NCBI GenBank assembly: GCA_029865285.1
Contig: JAOUHE010000023.1
Span: 1-17,273, forward strand
Origin: Chloroflexota bacterium
Lineage (GTDB): Bacteria; Chloroflexota; Limnocylindria; QHBO01
DNA: 17,273 bases
Reading direction: 5' to 3'
How positions within the stretch are numbered: the stretch's first letter is position 1; every line of letters begins with the position of its first letter. This document shows positions 12,825 through 17,273 of the stretch, piece after piece. The notes under the pieces are model-generated. The model had not been told where the DNA came from and made no database searches. It was given only the letters and a program-made list of their open reading frames with translations. Position numbers and translations under genes: made by a program.

Positions 12825-13265
12825 ATGCAGCCCCTGGGTATCGGCCATGTCGTTCTGAAGGTGCGCGATCTCGACCGATCGCTTGCCTTCTACCGCGACC
12901 TGCTCGGCTTCCAGGTGGTCAGCGAGATGAGCAACGTGATGATCTTCCTCACCGCCACCGGGGAGTCCCATCACGACCTTGCCCTGCTGCGCGTTGGGCA
13001 GCAGGCGGGCTCCCCGGTCCCGACGTCCGTCGGGCTGTACCACGTGGCCATTCGACTTGCCGACTGGGACGCGGTGCGCAGCGCCCATGCTCTGCTGAGC
13101 GAGCGGGGATTGCTCAAGGGGGCGGTCGACCACGGCGTGACCCGCTCCCTGTACACCGCCGACCCCGACGGCAACGAGATCGAGCTCTACTGTGACGCGC
13201 CGCGTTCGGAGTGGGAGGGACGGGTCGACGAGGTGATGACGGTCAAGCCGCTCCGCCTGGACTGA
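12825..13265 (+). CDS. VOC-fold (glyoxalase / extradiol dioxygenase-like) protein
   Basis: A 146-aa single-module VOC protein. H8 (GIGHVVLKV), H73 (GLYHVAIRL) and E120 (GNEIELYCD) form the usual 2-His-1-Glu metal site. The segment around H104 to E120 (DHGVTRSLYTADPDGNEIEL) is typical of catechol 2,3-dioxygenase-like members. The two beta-alpha-beta-beta-beta units lie at about 4-58 and 70-124. Possible activities are a small dioxygenase, a glyoxalase or resistance by substrate binding; the sequence does not decide. ATG 12825 is used because the domain starts at once and TAGCAT (12812-12817) predicts a transcript beginning at 12824. It follows the barrel gene by 44 bp on the same strand but likely has its own promoter. 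Confidence 0.88.
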   Translation: MQPLGIGHVVLKVRDLDRSLAFYRDLLGFQVVSEMSNVMIFLTATGESHHDLALLRVGQQAGSPVPTSVGLYHVAIRLADWDAVRSAHALLSERGLLKGAVDHGVTRSLYTADPDGNEIELYCDAPRSEWEGRVDEVMTVKPLRLD

Positions 13266-13289
13266 CTGATGCCCCGACCGGCCCCCGCA

Positions 13290-13301
13290 CGCGCTAGCGC
13301 G
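13290..13301. repeat. 12-bp perfect palindrome over a stop codon
   Basis: CGCGCTAGCGCG is self-complementary and contains the TAG stop of the minus-strand 46-aa gene (13294-13296). It lies in the 28-bp gap between convergent genes. With no loop it would form a poor hairpin, so it is noted only as sequence structure. Confidence 0.5.
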
Positions 13302-13434
13302 CGAAGGTCAGGATCGCGAAGCCGGCGACCATGATGAATGCCACGAAGACGACCAGCAGCCGCGCTCCCCAGTTCACGTTGCGTTGCGGCAGCGGCTGAT
13401 ACGGGCGCCCACGGCGTGACGAGCGGCGGCTCAC
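13294..13434 (-). CDS. 46-aa single-pass membrane protein
   Basis: A short gene, GTG 13434 to TAG at 13294-13296. The GTG overlaps the stop of the upstream gene in a GTGA (13431-13434), the same coupling used by other operons here. The product has a strongly basic N-terminus (SRRSSRRGR, 2-10), a linker with NVNWG, and one hydrophobic helix (about 24-43, ARLLVVFVAFIMVAGFAILT), ending FAR. The positive-inside rule puts the N-terminus in the cytoplasm. No family known to me. It is third in the DinB operon. The longer frame to 13614 only runs through the upstream gene in another frame and is not real. Confidence 0.7.
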   Translation of the reverse strand: MSRRSSRRGRPYQPLPQRNVNWGARLLVVFVAFIMVAGFAILTFAR

Positions 13435-13892
13435 CGGCCCCACTCGCGGCGCAGGAGGAAGGGCGTCGTCAACGCCTCGCGGCTCCCCACCGAACGGAGC
13501 TGCTTGCGCGTCCGCTTGAGGAGCTTCCCGTGGTACGTCCCATCCCCGTACGGCTCGTGCAGGCGGGCGACGTCCCAGTCGTGTGTGCCTGCGACCGCTG
13601 AAGCAGGGAGGCATCGGTCCAGGATCGCCTTCGCCTCGTCGATCGCCACGAACCGTCGTCCCCGCGCCGCGTTGTCGAGCAGGGTCAGCAGGTCGGCGAA
13701 GCTGGCATCAAGGTCAGTGACCAGGGTCGAAAGGCGCTCCATGGTGCCGGGCATCCGCTCGGTCTTGAAGAGACCGCCCAGCAGGGCCTTGCGATCCTCG
13801 GAGTCCACGCCGGCGAGCGCGTCGCGCAGGCTCGGCACGCCCGCTGCTGGATCTGCGGCCGGCACCGCGTAGTCGTACAGGTGGACCATCAT
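13431..13892 (-). CDS. Unknown soluble protein in DinB operon
   Basis: A 153-aa protein (152 if the second Met is used), mixed charge, no signal or membrane segment. The middle (about 45-95) is predicted helical, and the C-terminal third is basic, with DVARLHEPYGDGTYHGKLLKRTRKQLRS (about 106-133), which could bind nucleic acid or an acidic partner. I do not recognise a family. Its ATG overlaps the TGA of the DinB-fold gene (ATGA, 13889-13892), and its TGA overlaps the start of the 46-aa membrane protein. It is therefore the middle gene of a translationally coupled trio. Codon use is normal for this window. Confidence 0.75.
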   Translation of the reverse strand: MMVHLYDYAVPAADPAAGVPSLRDALAGVDSEDRKALLGGLFKTERMPGTMERLSTLVTDLDASFADLLTLLDNAARGRRFVAIDEAKAILDRCLPASAVAGTHDWDVARLHEPYGDGTYHGKLLKRTRKQLRSVGSREALTTPFLLRREWGR

Positions 13893-14380
13893 TCCGGCGC
13901 GGTTCCTCGCAATTCGGCAACGTTGAAGAGCGACCAGCCATCGACCTCCGGCGGCCCGACGCCCAGTTGGGTGAGGATTGTCGCCACGTGGCTGCGGTGC
14001 TCGGTGGCGTGATTGATGGCCTGTACCAGGATGACGGCGGCCGGAACCGCATCACCGTCCACGTCGATCGCCCGCGCAGGATCGATCCCGTCGGCGATCT
14101 CGACGAGGCGTTCCCCCGTGAAGCGCGCTCGCTCGAGCAGCACGTCAATGCCCGGGAACGGCCCGGGGATCTCCCAGCGGACCGGTGGCTGCCAATCGGT
14201 CAGGAGCTTGAGGTAGAAGCTCTCGGCGCGGACGAGGTGGGTCAGCGTGTTGCCGAGTTCGCCGTATGTCCCCTCCACGGTCGTCGCTCGCTGTTGATCG
14301 GTCAGCGCACGGCACGCTTCGAGGATCTGTTCGTTGGCCCATCTGTTGTGGCGGAAGAGCTCGCGCAGGGTGGTCGTCAT
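13889..14380 (-). CDS. DinB-family protein
   Basis: A 163-aa four-helix-bundle protein of the DinB/YfiT class. It starts with the typical LRELFRHNRWANEQIL (5-20) and has the metal-binding triad H48 (LTHLVRAE), H124 and H128 (AINHATEHRSHVATIL). Members bind divalent metal; some are thiol-dependent transferases (bacillithiol or mycothiol S-transferases) and others are DNA-damage inducible with unknown activity. Start at ATG 14380; GATACT on the minus strand (14388-14393) predicts transcription from 14381, so the message is probably leaderless. The open frame extends upstream to 15646 but that is antisense to fabI. It heads a three-gene overlapping operon and is divergent from fabI. Confidence 0.92.
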   Translation of the reverse strand: MTTTLRELFRHNRWANEQILEACRALTDQQRATTVEGTYGELGNTLTHLVRAESFYLKLLTDWQPPVRWEIPGPFPGIDVLLERARFTGERLVEIADGIDPARAIDVDGDAVPAAVILVQAINHATEHRSHVATILTQLGVGPPEVDGWSLFNVAELRGTAPE

Positions 14381-14387
14381 GGGGGCA

Positions 14388-14417
14388 AGTATCGGGGTCA
14401 GGGCCGACCGGTACAAT
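14388..14417. promoter_or_regulatory. Divergent promoter, DinB operon and fabI
   Basis: Minus strand GATACT (14388-14393) predicts a start at 14381, one base before the DinB ATG. Plus strand TACAAT (14412-14417, 5 of 6 matches) predicts a start near 14424 and a 53-nt fabI leader carrying GGAGGA (14462-14467). The same spacer thus seems to drive one leaderless and one leadered transcript. Confidence 0.55.
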
Positions 14418-14476
14418 TCGCCCCGCACCCAGGCGCCGCCGCGCCATCGGTCTTGGAAGGTGGAGGACCCGTCCGC

Positions 14477-15259
14477 ATGCTGCTCGACGGCAAGAAGCTG
14501 CTCATCACCGGCGTGCTGACCGACGACAGCATCGCATTCGCCATCGCGCGCGTGGCGCAGGAAGCGGGAGCCGAAGTCCTGCTCACTGGCGTCGGCCGCG
14601 GGATGAGCCTCACCCAGCGCGTGGCGAAGCGGCTCCGCACCACGCCCGACGTGCTCGAGATGGATGTCAACAACGTCGAGCAGATCGAGGCGGTGAGCGC
14701 CGAGGTGATGCGTCGCTGGGGGCGGCTCGACGGCGTCGTGCACGCCATCGGCTTCATGCCCGCCGATGGCCTGGGTGGCAACTTCCTCGACACCCCGTGG
14801 GAGAGCGTCGCGTTTGGCTTCCAGACATCGGCCTACTCGTTGAAGGCGCTCAGCGCGGGGCTGGTGGAGCCGATGAAGGCGGCCGGCAGCGCATCGGTCG
14901 TGTCGCTCACCTTCGACGGGCGCTTCGCCTGGCCGATCTACGACTGGATGGGCGTCGCCAAGGCGGGCCTCGAGGCGACCGCCCGCTACCTGGCGCGCGA
15001 CCTTGGCGCGTTCGGGATCCGGGTCAACACCGTCAGCGCCGGACCGATCCGCACCATGGCCGGCAAGAGCATCCCCGGTTTCGACCAGATCGCCGACACC
15101 TGGCTCAGGCGCGCCCCGCTCGGCTGGTCGATGACCGATGCCACCGCGGTCGGCCAAATGGTCTGCTTCCTGCTCAGCGACTGGGCGACGATGACCAGCG
15201 GCGAGCTTATCCACGTGGATGGCGGCTACCACGCGATGGGGACCGATATCCGCGCCTAG
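14477..15259 (+). CDS. fabI: Enoyl-[acyl-carrier-protein] reductase (NADH), FabI/InhA type
   Basis: A 260-aa short-chain dehydrogenase. It opens with LLDGKKLLITG and the nucleotide-binding TDDSIAFAIA (15-24), has D63 in the MDVNN adenine loop, HAIGFMP (89-95), and the enoyl-reductase active site Y155-x6-K162 (IYDWMGVAK), followed by SAGPIRTMAG (187-196). The sequence resembles mycobacterial InhA more than E. coli FabI in several blocks (ARVAQE, HxIGFMP, RAPLGWSMTDAT, LLSDWATMTSG). It catalyses the last reduction in each cycle of type II fatty-acid elongation and is the family targeted by isoniazid and triclosan. ATG 14477 with GGAGGA 9 bases upstream. Its TAG shares CTAG (15256-15259) with the convergent gene stop. 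Confidence 0.95.
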   Translation: MLLDGKKLLITGVLTDDSIAFAIARVAQEAGAEVLLTGVGRGMSLTQRVAKRLRTTPDVLEMDVNNVEQIEAVSAEVMRRWGRLDGVVHAIGFMPADGLGGNFLDTPWESVAFGFQTSAYSLKALSAGLVEPMKAAGSASVVSLTFDGRFAWPIYDWMGVAKAGLEATARYLARDLGAFGIRVNTVSAGPIRTMAGKSIPGFDQIADTWLRRAPLGWSMTDATAVGQMVCFLLSDWATMTSGELIHVDGGYHAMGTDIRA

Positions 15260-15684
15260 TTGGGTCCCTGCGCTCGCCCCGGCGGCCCCTGGCGCCAGGC
15301 CAGGTTGACGGTGAACGGTGCTGAGCCGAGCAGGCGATCGCCGGCGCGCATCTCGACACGGTGGCGGCCGAGCTCGCGGATCTGCATCCCCTTGAAGTCG
15401 GCCACGATGCTCGCGCTGGTGGCGCTGGCCGGGACGTCCATGCGCATCACGGGGGGTCGGGCGAGGAGCGCCTCGCCGCTGGGGGAGACGACCTGCAGCG
15501 TGACCTCGTGCTTGCCGGGGTCTGCCTCGAGGACAGCCACGATGAAGAGGCGTCCGTAGACCGATGGCAGGCGGCTCACCGTGATCTGGCTGAAGATCCC
15601 GATGGCGCTGATCTTCCCGTCCTGCGCGGTGATGGCGTGGTCGCACAGCACGAGCGTGTGCAGCTCCAGGCGGGGATCGGCCAT
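15256..15684 (-). CDS. Beta-sandwich protein of unknown function (DUF6941-like)
   Basis: A 142-aa protein. The N-terminal pattern (LHTLVLCDHAITAQDGKISAIGIFSQI, within 8-34) is the hallmark I associate with DUF6941 proteins, where a LCD motif is followed by DGKxxxIGIF; the remaining strands alternate hydrophobic and polar residues as in an immunoglobulin-like sandwich. Function is unknown, probably cytoplasmic as no signal is present. Start at ATG 15684: on this strand TATACT (15691-15696) places the transcript start exactly on the A of the ATG. The frame stays open to 15900 but runs antiparallel to nothing better and lacks a start signal. It follows the SixA-Nudix gene by 19 bp but has its own promoter. 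Confidence 0.85.
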   Translation of the reverse strand: MADPRLELHTLVLCDHAITAQDGKISAIGIFSQITVSRLPSVYGRLFIVAVLEADPGKHEVTLQVVSPSGEALLARPPVMRMDVPASATSASIVADFKGMQIRELGRHRVEMRAGDRLLGSAPFTVNLAWRQGPPGRAQGPN

Positions 15685-15690
15685 GCGGCG

Positions 15691-15696
15691 AGTATA
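15691..15696 (-). promoter_or_regulatory. -10 element TATACT, exact leaderless start
   Basis: On the minus strand TATACT ends 6 bases before the ATG at 15684, so position +1 is the A of the start codon. The box sits in the 19-bp gap after the SixA-Nudix stop codon (15704), giving the last gene independent transcription. Confidence 0.65.
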
Positions 15697-15703
15697 GGCG
15701 GGC

Positions 15704-16645
15704 TCAGTCGAGCGCCAGCCGCACCGCCTCAGTTGCCAGCTCCACCAGCGGAACGCCTGCCAACTCCTCGCGAGCAAACCAGCGCGCAGCGTCGGTCGTG
15801 CCGTGCGTCTCGTCGCGCAGGTGACCACCGGTGATCCGAACGCGATACACGATCTGGATCGCATGGAGGTCGTCACCGGGCGCCCCCGGCACCGGTCCAC
15901 GGCGCACCCACGACTCGACCGCCGCGAGTCCGGTGATCTCGCCGATCAGCCCGGTCTCCTCGAGGAGCTCGCGCACGGCGGCCGCGGTAGGCGCTTCGCC
16001 GAACTCGATGCCGCCCCCGGGGAGGGTCCAGCTGCCAGCCTTGATGATGCCGTCCGCCAGGCGACACAGCAGGATCCGCTGCCGGTCGTCGGTGCACAGG
16101 GCATACGCGCCGACCCGGGTCACCTCCGGACGGGCCGCATCGCCGCTAATCGATCCTGTGTCGCCCTCGATCTCGTACAGGTCCGGATCGAGCAGCCATG
16201 CCAGCTCACCGGCGCCCGGCTCGGGTATCCCGGGAAACTCGACGCAGGCCAGTCCACCCTTGCGCATCCGGACCGATGCGGCGCCAGTGAGCAGTCGGAC
16301 GGCGCTCGACAGGTCTGGTTCGTGGCCCACGAACATCACCCGTCGCGCGTCGGGGAAGACCGACATGGCGCGGGCCATGTCGCCCCAGCTGGCGCCGGGC
16401 AGGAGTCGCTCGTCCGTGACCGGCGGTCTCGCCAGCCCGATCCCCTCTGCGAGCAACTCAGCGGTCTCACGTGCTCGCAGCAGGGGCGAGCAGATCACCA
16501 CATCGGGACGCAGGTTGATCCGCTGCCAGAGCGGTGCCGCGGCCCGCAGCGCCACCACGCCGGCATCGGTCAGGGTCCGCTCGTCGTCATCGGCCGACGT
16601 CGAGTAGTGGCCGGCCTTGCCGTGGCGCAGGAAGTAGAGGATCAC
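15704..16645 (-). CDS. SixA-type histidine phosphatase fused to a Nudix hydrolase
   Basis: A 313-aa two-domain protein. The N-terminal half (1-158) is a SixA-like histidine phosphatase: FLRHGKAG with H8, the SPLLRARETAELL block (53-65) and VGHEPDLS with H108. The C-terminal half (about 175-313) is a Nudix hydrolase with a complete Nudix box at 211-233 (G-x5-E-x7-RELLEE-T-GL; metal-binding E226, E229, E230). The fusion suggests sequential or paired dephosphorylation of a nucleotide-like substrate. Mycobacterial MutT1 joins the same two domains in the opposite order. GTG start at 16645 with GAGG 8 bases upstream, overlapping the end of the preceding gene region; the gap to the dioxygenase stop is 9 bp, so the two are co-transcribed. 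Substrate is not predictable. Confidence 0.9.
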   Translation of the reverse strand: MILYFLRHGKAGHYSTSADDDERTLTDAGVVALRAAAPLWQRINLRPDVVICSPLLRARETAELLAEGIGLARPPVTDERLLPGASWGDMARAMSVFPDARRVMFVGHEPDLSSAVRLLTGAASVRMRKGGLACVEFPGIPEPGAGELAWLLDPDLYEIEGDTGSISGDAARPEVTRVGAYALCTDDRQRILLCRLADGIIKAGSWTLPGGGIEFGEAPTAAAVRELLEETGLIGEITGLAAVESWVRRGPVPGAPGDDLHAIQIVYRVRITGGHLRDETHGTTDAARWFAREELAGVPLVELATEAVRLALD

Positions 16646-16654
16646 GGCCCGTCC

Positions 16655-17273
16655 TCAGTCCGGGAAGGCTTCCGGCCCTCGTTCGGCCAGCTCACGGGCC
16701 GCCGCTTCGGGGTCGGTCGGAGGCAGCCAGGAGAACGGGTAGCGCGGGTCGTCCAGCTCGCCGGCCTGTCGTGTGAACCGCAGCGGGTGGAAGGTGTCGA
16801 TCATCACGGCGAGCTCTTCGGTCGCCTCCTTGCCGATGCTCGCCTCGACGGTCCCCGGGTGCGGCCCGTGCGGGATCCCCGCCGGATGGACCGTGAACGA
16901 GCTGGTATCGACGCCGCGGCGGCTCATGAAGTTGCCGGCCACGTAGTAGATGACCTCGTCGCTGTTGATGTTGGAGTGGTTGTATGGCGCCGGGATGGCA
17001 AGCGGGTGGTAGTCGAACTTGCGCGGCACGAAGCTGCAGACCACGAAGTTGCGGGGCTGGAAGGTGAGGTGCACCGGCGGAGGCTGGTGGACGCGCCCCG
17101 TGATCGGCTCGAAATCCTCGATGTTGAACGCGTAGGGGTAGAGGTAGCCGTCCCAGCCGACTACGTCGAAGGGGTGGAAGGCGTAGTGGTAGGCGGTCAG
17201 GCGACCACCTTTCTTGACCTCGACCACGAAGTCGCCGGTCTCGGTGCGTGCGGCCATCTCGGCGGGCGGTCGG
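16655..17273 (-). CDS. hmgA: Homogentisate 1,2-dioxygenase family protein, C-terminal part
   Basis: The frame is open to the window edge (17273), so the N-terminal portion of the protein lies outside; about 205 residues are present of a family usually near 390-440. The visible part is the cupin-like catalytic region: HPFDVVGWDGYLYPYAFNIEDFEPITGR and PPPVH, then the iron ligands. Counting from the Met at 17257, they are H94 (PYNHSN), E101 (SDEVIYY) and H130 (GIPHGPHPG), matching the His-Glu-His site of homogentisate dioxygenase, which opens the ring of homogentisate in tyrosine/phenylalanine breakdown. The Met at 17257 is internal and not the start. Related proteins of this short bacterial branch may act on other substrates. 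It heads the SixA-Nudix transcript. Confidence 0.88.
   Translation of the reverse strand, partial: RPPAEMAARTETGDFVVEVKKGGRLTAYHYAFHPFDVVGWDGYLYPYAFNIEDFEPITGRVHQPPPVHLTFQPRNFVVCSFVPRKFDYHPLAIPAPYNHSNINSDEVIYYVAGNFMSRRGVDTSSFTVHPAGIPHGPHPGTVEASIGKEATEELAVMIDTFHPLRFTRQAGELDDPRYPFSWLPPTDPEAAARELAERGPEAFPD

Noticed and set aside
14381..15646. Upstream extension of the DinB frame
   Set aside because: It is antisense to fabI and lacks start signals; the DinB domain begins exactly at the ATG at 14380.

Overview
This window is a compact, GC-rich (roughly two thirds G+C) bacterial chromosome segment made mostly of short housekeeping and accessory genes on both strands. I see no mobile element, CRISPR array, prophage or rRNA. 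Short intergenic gaps, frequent GTG/TTG starts, 4-base GTGA/ATGA gene overlaps, an InhA-like enoyl-ACP reductase and a secreted amidase with three C-terminal repeats of a GTYxGxxF type suggest an uncultured Chloroflexota-like or actinobacterium-like genome. That placement is inference; there is no marker gene here that fixes it.

Layout, left to right. (1) The Ala/Pro/Arg-rich repetitive tail of an unknown protein (1-339, +) and a hairpin with a perfect 13-bp stem separate it from a convergent YtxH-type membrane protein (406-1119, -). (2) A tightly overlapped three-gene unit on + follows: DNA polymerase III delta-prime, acylphosphatase and a small membrane-anchored protein (1340-3128). It is convergent with a dNTP triphosphohydrolase (3125-4117, -), which is divergent from an MFS exporter (4188-5465, +). 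(3) A duplicated-domain unknown protein (5485-5955, -) is divergent from a secreted zinc amidase/PGRP protein with three C-terminal repeats (6148-8010, +). (4) tRNA-Arg(CCG), a hairpin terminator and an AT-richer 200-bp spacer precede a minus-strand pair, alpha/beta hydrolase then lipoprotein cyclophilin (8368-10101). (5) Two four-helix small membrane proteins (+) lead to tRNA-Asp(GTC). A LOG-family protein (-) then lies divergent from a secreted Cys-rich double-psi-barrel protein (+) and a VOC-fold protein (+). (6) A minus-strand operon of DinB-fold protein, unknown protein and 46-aa membrane protein is divergent from fabI/inhA (+). (7) Three minus-strand genes close the window: the 3' part of a homogentisate 1,2-dioxygenase-family gene, a SixA-Nudix fusion, and a DUF6941-like protein.

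The most striking pattern is regulatory. At least six, and perhaps eight, genes have a -10-like hexamer (TATACT, TACAAT, TAGCAT, GATACT, CATCAT) placed so that the predicted transcript begins at, or within a few bases of, the start codon. This points to widespread leaderless transcription. Genes with a clear Shine-Dalgarno (YtxH, LOG, FabI) instead have longer leaders. Other points worth a look: the SixA-Nudix domain order, which is the reverse of mycobacterial MutT1; a 40-nt imperfect hairpin in the leader of the Cys-rich barrel protein; a 6-codon minicistron whose stop overlaps the exporter start; and convergent gene pairs whose stop codons share one CTAG.
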